The notes under the pieces are model-generated. The model was not told where the DNA came from. It saw only the letters and a program-made list of their open reading frames with translations, and did no database searches. The translations under genes and the position numbers were made by a program. This document shows, piece by piece, positions 46,838-56,133 of a stretch of 60,660 nucleotides of DNA. This stretch comes from Fidelibacterota bacterium (GTDB lineage: Bacteria > Marinisomatota > Marinisomatia > Marinisomatales > TCS55). The stretch spans positions 1-60,660 of the forward strand of contig SCKQ01000008.1 in the NCBI GenBank assembly GCA_004124535.1. Reading direction: 5' to 3'. The first letter of the stretch is position 1, and the number at the start of each line of letters is the position of its first letter.

Positions 46838-48647
46838 TTATTTCATCAATGTCATTTTCTTGGTGGCATTGTATTTACCCGCTGCGACGCGGTAGAGATA
46901 CATGCCGCTGGTAAGCTGCTTACCGTTGTAGTCGCGGCCATTAAAGTTTACGGTATGGTGGCCAGCCCTAAGATCACCTGAGTATAAGGTAGCAACTCTT
47001 TGTCCCATTATGTTCCAAACCGTTATTTCGGTAGCTGCTGCTTCCGGCAGATCCACTGCTATTTGGGTGGTTGGATTAAATGGGTTCGGGTAATTGTCGT
47101 ATAGCGCAAACTCTTTTGGAATCAGTGATTCATCTGAATCGATTTCAGCTGTGCCTGTATTCACCCAAAAGGACTGTACAGCAACATGCTGATTGCGCGG
47201 TACACAATTGTTACCAACTTGGAATACAAGGCGGCCATTTTCCACCTTGCACGTAATCATGATCAGAATCATTCACTTCTACACCAGCTCCTGCTAATGC
47301 CCCTACAGCGTATGCACCAGTTGCCTGTGCTGTCTGAGTTATTGCAGCGACAGTCTCAACTCCAGCTGTTAGCAATGCTGTAAGAGTTGTAGCGGCATAA
47401 TCACCTACCACAGGTCCTAAGACTGGAGCCAAAGAAGGAACACCTAATGCTACACATAATCCTTGCATACCTAAGTTAGCTAATGAATCTGCTGTAGCTA
47501 CCAAGGCTGATACTTGGTCAAGCCCTAGCTGCATATAGTAGACTATGAATGGATGCGTATCGGGTACGCCATCTCCATCTGTGTCGACTAATATTGCTGG
47601 GTCAGAAAATTGACCAAACGTAGTGGCCAAAGCGCTGGCTGCGGCCAAGAAATTACCGGTAAAGTAATACCCTGTAAATTGCGTTGCTTCATCACCATTG
47701 AAGGGGATTCCATCAGCACCTGTAGGATCAAATAAATAACCCCATTCCAGCCCAGGTTCGGTTAATGAGGGCGCTGGTATAACTCCATCTACCTCACCAT
47801 CCCCATCCAAATCATAGCCTGTGCCGCCAATGATTGGATAATTCCCTACATTTAAACCGAGGGTTGGAAAAGCCGCCGCAAGGTAGGGGACAGTTGAACT
47901 GTCACCAAATGCCGCCGAAAGACCCAAGTGACCATCAAATTCACCTTGTTCATCAACGCCTTGGTCTGATGACACACCATCTACCTGTTCCCAATAAAAC
48001 TCTGCTGATTCAATAAATGAAAAATCAGCGTTATAATAGGATGTCCACATACCCCATGTAGGATGTTCGGTACCAGGGCCAAAATCTACACCATATGTCT
48101 CACCTCCGGCAAAATTTGGTGGATACATATTGTTCGCAAAGACTCCAGATTCTACGAGACCAAAACCATAAATCGCTGTCAATTCATCTTGATCTGTAAT
48201 AGGGTCGCCACCGGTTGCATACGTTGCGTTATCCGTTATAGCGGGAATGGTAACTTGGGTCTCACAATTCGATGTTGAAAGGCTTGGATACGTTCCGGAA
48301 ATTACCATGTTTCCATCCTCATAAATATCTGAAGTGAGCGCGATACCAAAGGCTGCAAGCAGCATTGGACTTACAAGTGGGACCACAACTGGGCCAACAG
48401 TATCTCCGACTTCATACGTTGCTAAAGTCCATGAAAATTGCGAGGCCTCAGAACTGGGCCAGTGAGCTTGAAGGACATAACTGGCGTCCAAACTGTCAGC
48501 CAGACTGTTACTCATTTCCCGGACTACATAATTGTATACATTGTATACACCAACCAAATCGTAGTTTCCTGCCATTTGGGCGGAGCCTATATCAGGCAGT
48601 ATGATGACCCCTATCAGGGTCAGAGTTAATAACGATTTTCTTATCAT
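46838..48647 (-). pseudogene. T9SS-type secreted protein split by a one-base frameshift
   Basis: The 5' part (478 codons) begins with a signal peptide (RKSLLTLTLIGVIILPDIGSAQ) and a GAGGAG ribosome site. It is Asp/Gly-rich with DLDGDGEVDG and DTDGDGVPDTH loops and runs off-frame after NDSDHDYV. The 3' part in another frame continues VENGRLVFQVGNNCVP and ends in a complete sorting domain with YPNPFNPTT and MTLMK. The total of 1810 bases is one more than a multiple of three; dropping one base near 47249 restores one frame of about 602 residues. As it stands the secreted protein loses its sorting tail. It could be a recent mutation, a phase-variable state or a sequencing error. Function unknown; the adjacent TonB receptor suggests uptake-related surface binding. 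Confidence 0.75.
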
Positions 48648-48808
48648 TTTATTCTCCTCTTTGCTATTTAAAATAACTTCAGTTAAGCAAAATGAATCTA
48701 TATGGAAAATACAAATCCAATACTTGCTTTACCAAAGCTATTACAGTATTACGCTAGGGGCAAATATTATTTTTAATATGTGATCTGGCTTAAATAATTA
48801 AAAAAGGG

Positions 48809-48940
48809 TTATTTTTTTTTAAACCGGTTTGCAATAAGTCTTATCAGGCTCCATAATAGAAGCAGGCTACCGATAATAAATAATACATTTGCGAGTATTA
48901 TTCTATTATTTAAAATTAAAACTGTCTGGATAGGATTCAT
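48809..48940 (-). CDS. Possible 43-residue single-span membrane protein
   Basis: Within the 453-base gap between the split T9SS gene and etfB, the minus strand has a short ORF starting MNPIQTVLILNNR. It contains one strong hydrophobic segment (ILANVLFIIGSLLLLWSLI) and ends with a basic tail (RLIANRFKKK). This is the look of a small inner-membrane protein with a cytoplasmic positive C-terminus. There is no clear ribosome site and AT-rich DNA often gives hydrophobic chance ORFs, so confidence is low. The rest of the gap holds an 18-bp palindrome close to etfB and nothing else I recognise. Confidence 0.3.
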   Translation of the reverse strand: MNPIQTVLILNNRIILANVLFIIGSLLLLWSLIRLIANRFKKK

Positions 48941-49046
48941 TAATTGTTATGAATGAATTTACATTTCAAAATAAATTCCTTCAATGTTATGGGATAAAAA
49001 AATAAACTATTTTTAATTACTTTCTCAGGCGATAGGAATTAAACTA

Positions 49047-49064
49047 GACAAATTATAATTTGTC
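49047..49064. promoter_or_regulatory. Perfect 18-bp palindrome upstream of etfB, candidate operator
   Basis: The sequence GACAAATTATAATTTGTC is its own reverse complement. It contains a TATAAT at its centre and lies 36 bases before the etfB ATG. A dimeric regulator bound here would cover a possible -10 box. The nature of the regulator is unknown and no regulator gene is adjacent. Confidence 0.45.
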
Positions 49065-49100
49065 AATAACTGCAATGAAAAAATTAATAAGTATACCAAT

Positions 49101-49874
49101 ATGAAACTTTGCGTTCTTGTAAAACAGGTGCCGGGCAGTGAGTCGGCACTGCGTATCGCATCCGGAAATACCTGGATAGAAGATGCTGCTGCCCTCTTTG
49201 AAATGAACGAAAGTGATAATTATGCCCTGGAGGAGGCACTGAGGATCAAAGAATCCCTGGGGAATGATTCAGAAGTTGTCGTTGTCAGCATGGGTCCAGA
49301 ACGGGTTCAAAAAGTCATCCGTGAAGCATTATCAAAAGGTGCCGACCGTGGTATCCATATTAATGAAATGCCTGAAATCAAATCTGATCCATTTGCAACA
49401 GCACAAGTATTTGCTAATGTTATCAAGGATGAAAACTTTGATCTCATCTTTTCCGGTCTGCAATCTGATGATGTGGGTTCAGGTCAAACTGGTGTAATCT
49501 TGGGAGAAATGCTGGGCATGGCCACAGCAACGCTGGTCATGGCTACGGAAGTCCAGGAAGGATCAATCAAGGTAAAACGAGAACTGGAGTCGGGCTGGTT
49601 TCAATGGGTTTCCATGTCGACACCGGCCAGTATTACCATTCAATCTGGTATCAATCAGCCGCGGTATCCATCGCTGAAAGGAATCATGGGGGCCAAGAAA
49701 AAAGAAATGAAAGTTGTGGATCTAAGTACCGCTGTTACTATAGAAAAACAGCAATCTTTTGCGAATATTTATTTGCCAATTGCGGATAAGAAAACTGAAA
49801 TGATAGAAGGCAATGTAGATCAAATGGTATCCCGGTTAGTCGATGTGTTAAAAACGGAAATAAAAGTTCTTTAG
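49101..49874 (+). CDS. etfB: Electron transfer flavoprotein beta subunit
   Basis: The 257-residue protein opens with KLCVLVKQVPGSESALRI and has SGLQSDDVGSGQTGVILGEMLGMATATLV and the family's PRYPSLKGIMGAKKK. EtfB carries AMP and, with EtfA, moves electrons from acyl-CoA dehydrogenases to ETF-quinone oxidoreductase. It is the first gene of an etfB-etfA-ETF-QO run with 1-10-base spacing. The only nearby acyl-CoA dehydrogenase is the glutaryl-CoA dehydrogenase at 33.5 kb. Confidence 0.95.
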   Translation: MKLCVLVKQVPGSESALRIASGNTWIEDAAALFEMNESDNYALEEALRIKESLGNDSEVVVVSMGPERVQKVIREALSKGADRGIHINEMPEIKSDPFATAQVFANVIKDENFDLIFSGLQSDDVGSGQTGVILGEMLGMATATLVMATEVQEGSIKVKRELESGWFQWVSMSTPASITIQSGINQPRYPSLKGIMGAKKKEMKVVDLSTAVTIEKQQSFANIYLPIADKKTEMIEGNVDQMVSRLVDVLKTEIKVL

Positions 49875-49883
49875 GATGGAATA

Positions 49884-50858
49884 ATGGATATTCTTGTTGT
49901 ATTAGAAAATAATAATGGAGCCATTCACCGCATGAGTCTTGAGGCTATCGTTGCCGCTCAGAAACTTGCTGATGAACAAAATCTCAGTAATGCTATACTT
50001 GCTATAGGCGCAGATTCAAACGCTTTGGCAAATGCTGCAGCGCATTACGATACTGGAGAAGTGTTAACTGCAGAGCATAATTTGCTCAGTGTATATAACT
50101 CTGATGGTTATGCAGCAGCGCTCAGACAAGTGATTGATCAAGAAAAGCCCAGTTATGTATTCTTTGGTCACACCTATATGGTTAGAGATTATGTACCAAA
50201 GATCAGTGCCCAGCTGCAGCGTCCATTTTTATGCGATGTAATTTCCCTCAAGACCAATGATGGCCTTAGCTTTGCCAAACAGGCATTTAATGCAAAGCTT
50301 GCTGCCGACCTTGGCGTTGCATCTGAAGGAACGGTTCTAGTGAGCTTTCAATCAGCTTCATTCAATGCTGATCTGATTTCATCCGGATCAGCCCAGATTC
50401 GAGAAGTTGCAGTTGAACTGGATGAAGGCATGATAAAAACAACATCAGAGGAACCATTTCAAGAAGAGGCCGGTGGTGTTGATCTGACTGCAGCGGAGAT
50501 CATTATTTCAGTAGGCCGGGGTATCGGCAAAGAAGAAAACTTACCCATCGCTGAAGCATTGGCTCAGGCTATTGGCGGAGAAATAAGTTCTTCAAGACCC
50601 GTAGTTGATTCGGGATGGCTACCTTCGTTCCGACAAATAGGAAGTTCAGGACAGACTGTCTCACCAAAACTTTATTTTGCTTTGGGCATTTCTGGCGCAA
50701 TTCAGCATGTTGTGGGTATGAAAGGTTCCAAAAATATTGTAGCCATTAATAAAGATGCTGAAGCACCAATTTTTGAGTTGGCTGACTACGGATTGGTTGG
50801 AGATCTATTGGAGATTGTGCCCAAGCTCACGGAAGCGATTTTGGCTGCAAAAAACTGA
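49884..50858 (+). CDS. etfA: Electron transfer flavoprotein alpha subunit
   Basis: The 324-residue protein has the FAD-binding signature near the C-terminus: LYFALGISGAIQHVVGMKGS, then IVAINKDAEAPIFELADYGLVGDL. EtfA binds the FAD of the ETF heterodimer. A run of VGRGIGKEENL precedes it, typical of the family's middle region. The stop codon overlaps the ATG of the oxidoreductase by one base (TGATG). Confidence 0.96.
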   Translation: MDILVVLENNNGAIHRMSLEAIVAAQKLADEQNLSNAILAIGADSNALANAAAHYDTGEVLTAEHNLLSVYNSDGYAAALRQVIDQEKPSYVFFGHTYMVRDYVPKISAQLQRPFLCDVISLKTNDGLSFAKQAFNAKLAADLGVASEGTVLVSFQSASFNADLISSGSAQIREVAVELDEGMIKTTSEEPFQEEAGGVDLTAAEIIISVGRGIGKEENLPIAEALAQAIGGEISSSRPVVDSGWLPSFRQIGSSGQTVSPKLYFALGISGAIQHVVGMKGSKNIVAINKDAEAPIFELADYGLVGDLLEIVPKLTEAILAAKN

Positions 50859-52498
50859 TGCCTGAACGAGAAATCCTTGATCTGGATGTTCTTTTTGTAG
50901 GTGCTGGACCAGCGAGTCTAGCGGGGGCAATCCACCTAAAAAGACTTTTTAATGAATCAGGCTGTGAAGCCAGCGTTGCCGTTTTAGAAAAAGCGAGTGA
51001 AGTCGGAGCCCATTCTTTATCAGGTGCAATCTTTGACCCCAGATCTCTTATTGAATTATTTCCCGATTACAAAGACCGCAATATTCCTTTCGAAGCGGAG
51101 GTAAAAGAAGAACATATGTATTATTTAATGAAAGGGAAGAAACTTCCGTTTCCATACGTACCGCCCTCTATGCGCCACCATGGCTGTTATGTAACCTCCA
51201 TCGGGAAGTTCACACGTTGGCTCGGTGACCGCGCGGAAGAAGAGGGGGTTGACATTTTCTGCGGATTTTCTGGCACTGATTTTGTCTACGATGGTGATGA
51301 AGTGATTGGTGTTAAAACAGGTGACCGGGGTATTGATAAAGATGGAGAGCGCAAACCGCATTTCGAGCCGGGGGCGGATATCCATGCCAAAGTGGTGGTT
51401 CTAGGCGAAGGCACACGAGGGAGTCTAACTAAAAAGCTGATCCAAAAATTCAACCTTATGGAAAACTGCAATCCACAGGTATGGGCTATTGGTGTGAAGG
51501 AACTCTGGCAGATGCCAAGCGGTACGGTAACACCTGGATATGTAGCGCATACCATGGGCTTTCCACTGGGCCATGATATATTTGGCGGTGCCTTTATATA
51601 TGGTATGCAGAATGATATTCTAGATTTGGGACTTGTGGTTGGGCTGGATTATCAGAACCCCGGAGTGGATGCGCAACATGAATTACAAAGACTAAAGACA
51701 CATCCCTGGATTCGTTCATTACTAGCTGATGGAGAAATAATTGCCTATGGCGCGAAATCTCTTCCCGAAGGCGGCTGGTACTCACTACCGAAACTGACTG
51801 TGGGTGGTGCCATGCTGATCGGTGATTCTGCCGGATTCCTTAATGGCCAGCGCCTTAAAGGAATCCATCTGGCAATGAAGTCTGGCATGCTGGCCGCCGA
51901 AACGATTTCAGAAGCTTTTGCTGCGGATGATTTTAGTGCTGCATCTCTCGCTTCCTTTACAGATAAAGTAAATTCAAGCTGGCTTAAGAATGAACTCTGG
52001 AAAGTACGGAATTTCCATCAGGGCTTCGATCGCGGCCTGCTTGGTGGGCTTATCAATTCCGGGCTCGGTTTGTTTACCGGTGGCCGTGGGTGGGGTATAA
52101 AAGACCGCCTACCAAGCCACCATGGACATGAGCTCATGCAGAAAGGTACAGCTGAAGACCGTTATACCGATTTGGAATTCGATGGGAAATATCTATTTGA
52201 TAAAGTAACAGATGTGTATTACTCGGCTACAGCACATGAGGAAGATCAGATTCCGCATTTGCATGTTCACGATATGGATATCTGTATTACAAAATGCACG
52301 GAAGAATACGGTAACCCCTGTGAAAAATTCTGCCCTGCAGATGTGTACGAAATGGTCCAGGACAGCGATGGTAAAAGGTTGCAAATTAATTTCTCTAACT
52401 GTGTACACTGTAAAACTTGTGATATTATGGATCCCTACCAGATTATTGACTGGGTTCCCCCAGAAGGTGGTGATGGCCCTGGCTGGGTTAATTTGTAG
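50858..52498 (+). CDS. Electron transfer flavoprotein:ubiquinone oxidoreductase
   Basis: The 546-residue protein begins with an FAD-binding fold (LFVGAGPASLAGAIHL). In the middle it shows VAHTMGFPLGHDIFGGAFIYGMQ and LIGDSAGFLNGQRLKGIHLAMKSG. The C-terminal part binds one [4Fe-4S] cluster (CEKFCPADVYE and NCVHCKTCDIMDPYQIIDWVPPEGG), ending in GPGWVNL as in ETF-QO enzymes from bacteria to mitochondria. It is membrane-associated and passes ETF electrons to the quinone pool. A menaquinone rather than ubiquinone acceptor is possible in this lineage. Confidence 0.95.
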   Translation: MPEREILDLDVLFVGAGPASLAGAIHLKRLFNESGCEASVAVLEKASEVGAHSLSGAIFDPRSLIELFPDYKDRNIPFEAEVKEEHMYYLMKGKKLPFPYVPPSMRHHGCYVTSIGKFTRWLGDRAEEEGVDIFCGFSGTDFVYDGDEVIGVKTGDRGIDKDGERKPHFEPGADIHAKVVVLGEGTRGSLTKKLIQKFNLMENCNPQVWAIGVKELWQMPSGTVTPGYVAHTMGFPLGHDIFGGAFIYGMQNDILDLGLVVGLDYQNPGVDAQHELQRLKTHPWIRSLLADGEIIAYGAKSLPEGGWYSLPKLTVGGAMLIGDSAGFLNGQRLKGIHLAMKSGMLAAETISEAFAADDFSAASLASFTDKVNSSWLKNELWKVRNFHQGFDRGLLGGLINSGLGLFTGGRGWGIKDRLPSHHGHELMQKGTAEDRYTDLEFDGKYLFDKVTDVYYSATAHEEDQIPHLHVHDMDICITKCTEEYGNPCEKFCPADVYEMVQDSDGKRLQINFSNCVHCKTCDIMDPYQIIDWVPPEGGDGPGWVNL

Positions 52499-52662
52499 TA
52501 TAATTTCTAAGTATAGTTCTCAAAAAGCATGAAATATAAAAGCATATTATAATTCGATTTATTGACTATTCTCAGTTCCGTTCGTTCCTACCATAATAAT
52601 AGTATAAACATAGAGATATAATTAAGTCTACTTAACTTCGTCGCCTTTGTAGGACAAGAGTT

Positions 52663-55065
52663 TTGTTTAACAGTAAAAATAGAGTTTTATATCTCATTAT
52701 TATGCAATGCAGCACTATATGTGTTGCAGAAAAACTGGATAATATTAATCCAAATCAATTACGCTTCCGGGAAATGGTAGCTACACGGATCAATGCGCCA
52801 CCAATTATTGATGGAATTCTTGATGACGAAGCATGGAAAGCTGCGATAACCGAAAACGATTTTGTGCAGTTTGAACCATACAATTTGGCGGAACCATCTG
52901 AAAGAACGGAAGCGCGTTTGATCTATGATAATGATTATGTGTATTTAGCGGTTAATAATTATGATTCTGAACCGGAAAAAATAACCGGTAGATTAAGTAG
53001 GAAAGACCGCTGGATGGAAGCTTTTGGACCTCATTCAGATTGGGTAGGCGTTGCCTTTGATTCAAACAATGATGACCGTACTGGCTATTGGTTTGCCGTT
53101 AATCCAGCTGGATCATGGATGGATGTATATATTTCTGGTGAGGGAATGGAAGCATTCGACAGCAGCTGGGATGTAGTCTGGGATTTTAAAACAGCCCGGC
53201 ACGATGAAGGCTGGTCTGTCGAAATGAGAATTCCATTTAGTGTATTTCAATTTGATGCGAATACAAATGAAGATTGGGGCTTACAGATTGCTAGGCACAT
53301 TCATCGTTTACAGGAAGAGGTGCAATGGCCAGGTAGGTCAAAGGGCGTCAGCGGTTTTGTACCTTATTATGGAATATTAAAAGGAATGGACAATATTCCC
53401 TCACCAAAAAAGGTTGAAATATTACCATATGTCTTAAGTGGAAATAATGATGAGTCGAATGTGAGCTCTATGGGACTCGATATGAAATATGGCTTGAGTG
53501 CACAATCATCTCTGAACCTGACTATTAACCCGGATTTTGGCCAGGTAGAAGCTGACCCGTCTGTTTTAAATCTTACTGCATTTGAAACTCAATTTAAGGA
53601 AAAGCGTCCCTTTTTTATTGAAGGTGGTTCATTTTTTAGGAATCGGTACCAATTATTCCATTCCCGGCGTATTGGTCAAACGCCAGGAATGCTTGTCCCG
53701 GAGGAAGGAGTGATCATAGATAGGCCAGACGCAACTACAATTTTAGGCGCAGGAAAAATATTAGGTGAAACAGCAGCGGGTACTAAATATGGTATAATTG
53801 AGGCAGTAACTGATGAAGAATTTGGTGTGTGGGAGTATGAAATAGGTGATTCTGTTCTGCAGGAAAACGGAATGCTGGAACCAATGACCAATTATTTTAT
53901 TGGACGTGTTGAACAACCAGTATTTAATAATTTGTCCACGGTTGGTTTAATGATGACCGATCTACGCCGCAATGAGGCAGGGTATGCCAATGTTATGGGA
54001 TTAGACTGGCGACTAAAATTCATGGATAATGCACTTACAATAAAAGGACAAATAGTGCATTCCACAAAAGACGGTATATCTGGTAATGGCGCCCGTTTTA
54101 ATATTGGTTATCTTGACCCAAAATGGTGGGATCTGAATTTTGTAACTGGTTTCACTGATGATCAATATGAGATCAATGATTTGGGATTCAATGAACGGAA
54201 TGATAAATGGTATTACGGTTCCTATGGTGGATTGCGAAAACAGGATCCCTGGGGTAGGTTTTTAGGTAATCATTTAGAATACAGATTTTTTATTAGTGGC
54301 CGTGGTGGAGATGGACTCGCGCTTTCAAAGTCCTTATCTATTGAACAAAGAAATGAATTAAAAAATTACTGGAGTTTTGGTGCGGAACTTAATATGCAAT
54401 TCGCTTCCTATAATGATGAAGATACATACCGGGATGAACGCGCTTGGGTATATCAATCTGAAACAGAAGGATATGGTATTCTTTGGTTTCAAACAGATAA
54501 ACGTAAGAAATTAATTCTAAGGCCCTATTTAGGTTACGGACAAGGTGAATATCGCCCCTGGGGCTATCGTGCTGGTCTAAATCTCAGGTTTCGACCACTA
54601 AATAATATTAACCTGATGATTGAAGGATTCCAGGATCTGGGTACGAAATCCATGGAATGGGTTGGTATTGAAGAAGATTCAATAGGCACAAATATTATTT
54701 ATGCTGAATCAGCAGCCCTAATGAATGATATTCAAATCAGATTTAATTGGACCTTTACCCCAGATTTGACATTTGAAGCATTTTTTCAGCCGTTTACTGT
54801 TGATATGGATTATAAAACCTTTTACAAATTGATGGCTGAAAAAACCAGGGACTTGGAACTATATGACTATAGCGGTGACCCAGATTTCAAATTAAATAAT
54901 GTTGTGGGTACGTTTGTAGTGCGCTGGGAATATCGTCCGGGGAGCACTCTATTTTTTGTCTATAACCTGCATAACAATAACTATTATTCAGCCAGCGATG
55001 ACAGCTGGGATAAAGACACAGCAAATTCCTTATTTATAAAATTCAACTATTGGTTGCAGATCTAA
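52663..55065 (+). CDS. DUF5916 protein with N-terminal CBM9-like domain
   Basis: The 800-residue protein starts at a TTG preceded by AGGACAAGAG; the ATG 13 codons later would cut the signal peptide (VLYLIIMQCSTICVA). Residues about 40-240 form a carbohydrate-binding family 9-like domain, opening PPIIDGILDDEAWKAA. The rest is the DUF5916 barrel-like part (NLTINPDFGQVEADPSVLNLTAFETQF, RPFFIEGGSFF). These are outer-membrane proteins of unknown activity, often near peptide or glycan breakdown genes. The preceding 164-base gap shows no clear promoter match. The gene converges on the dCMP deaminase with a 13-base gap. Confidence 0.88.
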   Translation: MFNSKNRVLYLIIMQCSTICVAEKLDNINPNQLRFREMVATRINAPPIIDGILDDEAWKAAITENDFVQFEPYNLAEPSERTEARLIYDNDYVYLAVNNYDSEPEKITGRLSRKDRWMEAFGPHSDWVGVAFDSNNDDRTGYWFAVNPAGSWMDVYISGEGMEAFDSSWDVVWDFKTARHDEGWSVEMRIPFSVFQFDANTNEDWGLQIARHIHRLQEEVQWPGRSKGVSGFVPYYGILKGMDNIPSPKKVEILPYVLSGNNDESNVSSMGLDMKYGLSAQSSLNLTINPDFGQVEADPSVLNLTAFETQFKEKRPFFIEGGSFFRNRYQLFHSRRIGQTPGMLVPEEGVIIDRPDATTILGAGKILGETAAGTKYGIIEAVTDEEFGVWEYEIGDSVLQENGMLEPMTNYFIGRVEQPVFNNLSTVGLMMTDLRRNEAGYANVMGLDWRLKFMDNALTIKGQIVHSTKDGISGNGARFNIGYLDPKWWDLNFVTGFTDDQYEINDLGFNERNDKWYYGSYGGLRKQDPWGRFLGNHLEYRFFISGRGGDGLALSKSLSIEQRNELKNYWSFGAELNMQFASYNDEDTYRDERAWVYQSETEGYGILWFQTDKRKKLILRPYLGYGQGEYRPWGYRAGLNLRFRPLNNINLMIEGFQDLGTKSMEWVGIEEDSIGTNIIYAESAALMNDIQIRFNWTFTPDLTFEAFFQPFTVDMDYKTFYKLMAEKTRDLELYDYSGDPDFKLNNVVGTFVVRWEYRPGSTLFFVYNLHNNNYYSASDDSWDKDTANSLFIKFNYWLQI

Positions 55066-55078
55066 GTATGAAATTTGT

Positions 55079-55513
55079 TTATTTCGATAGGTCTGACAAT
55101 TGAATGTCTAACTTTTCAGCGAGTGCAATAATGCGCTCATCACGGTAAAATTCACCAAAATAAATTTTATTAATTCCAGCATTGGCAATCATTTTAAAAC
55201 AGTCATAGCAAGGAGACGCGGTTACAAATATCTCACTATTCTCGATCCTTATTCCGTGTCTGGCAGCTTGAACAATGGCATTAGCTTCGGCATGGATTGT
55301 GCGGACACAATGGTCATTTTCCATTTCATGGCCAGCATCATCACAATGATTTGCGCCTTTAATGCTGCCATTATAACCGGTGGATAAAATGGTCTTTTCC
55401 CTAACAATTACTGCTCCCACTGCTTTGCGGTCACAGGTTGACCGGGTGGCGACCTCGTGGGCAATATTCATGAAATACTTGGCCCAGCTTACGCGATTTT
55501 TTTTATCAGGCAT
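55079..55513 (-). CDS. dCMP deaminase (ComEB-like)
   Basis: The 144-residue protein has the zinc-deaminase motifs HAEANAIVQAAR (near residue 70) and ASPCYDCFKMI (near 98), with CDRKAVGAVIVREKTILSTGYNGS upstream. It converts dCMP to dUMP, giving substrate for ThyX encoded at 28.5 kb. It is the last gene of the SUF-gene run on this strand. Confidence 0.92.
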   Translation of the reverse strand: MPDKKNRVSWAKYFMNIAHEVATRSTCDRKAVGAVIVREKTILSTGYNGSIKGANHCDDAGHEMENDHCVRTIHAEANAIVQAARHGIRIENSEIFVTASPCYDCFKMIANAGINKIYFGEFYRDERIIALAEKLDIQLSDLSK

Positions 55514-55531
55514 CTAAGTGGAAAGGATTAT

Positions 55532-55783
55532 TTACGCTTTATTGCGATTATATATTTTTACTGTAGCGCAAGGCTCACCGTAAAGAATATCATCGGCGAC
55601 CTGTGCGAGTTGCGCGGTCAGGATCAAATAGGCCCAGGTTGGGACTGGAACGGAAGTACATCCTTTAATCATTACCCGTTTTGCGTTATAATCATCCCAA
55701 TTGATCTCTGACACTTTTTGACGGAATGATTTCTCTCTGATAATACCCTCATCCAGAAAATCATCGAGATAAATAGTTTCCAT
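55532..55783 (-). CDS. Short DUF2480-like protein
   Basis: The 83-residue protein has the family features LREK-like IIREKSFRQKVSEINW, then VMIKGCTSVPVPTWAYLILTAQLAQVAD and LYGEPCATVKIYNR. DUF2480 proteins of Bacteroidota are usually about twice this length. Here parts matching the beginning and the end of the usual domain appear joined, so it may be a single-unit version. Function is unknown. It is 18 bases from the dCMP deaminase gene and follows the SUF genes. Confidence 0.7.
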   Translation of the reverse strand: METIYLDDFLDEGIIREKSFRQKVSEINWDDYNAKRVMIKGCTSVPVPTWAYLILTAQLAQVADDILYGEPCATVKIYNRNKA

Positions 55784-55793
55784 TATTAAACAG

Positions 55794-56054
55794 TTATTCT
55801 TTGATCAACTCGGTGGACATATAGGAGTCTTTATTACCCATAAAATAATGATAGTCTAAAATGGAATAACCTTCATTATTGCGCGTTGGGCAGGTACTGC
55901 AGCTTTTGGATCCATCTTTTCTGTGGCGTAAGATTTCCAATAGTTTATTATCTGTTTCTGCAGCTCCCGGAACCAGTTCCTCATCTGTCTCTATGTACCA
56001 GCGCATAGTTACCATGTATTTCAATGATTTTTTTTCTTTTGCTTCAGCAGCCAT
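55794..56054 (-). CDS. Small protein of unknown function with a CxxC motif
   Basis: This 86-residue protein sits between sufS and the DUF2480 gene, 10 bases from the latter. The only notable motif is CSTC near residue 51, in GSKSCSTCPTRNNEGY. The rest is charged and probably alpha/beta (MVTMRWYIETDEELVPG). I do not recognise a family. Its position and CxxC motif might suggest a thiol or metal role, but that is speculation. Confidence 0.6.
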   Translation of the reverse strand: MAAEAKEKKSLKYMVTMRWYIETDEELVPGAAETDNKLLEILRHRKDGSKSCSTCPTRNNEGYSILDYHYFMGNKDSYMSTELIKE

Positions 56055-56133
56055 AATACACCCCTTAATTTATTTAGTAATAGTACCCATTCATGATGGT
56101 AAAGATTCTATTAATTTCTGAAGTTTAATGAAT

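Noticed and set aside
52562..52600. TTGACT upstream of the DUF5916 gene as a sigma-70 promoter
   Set aside because: The -10-like sequences (TACCAT, CATAAT) are 21-24 bases away, too far for the usual spacing.
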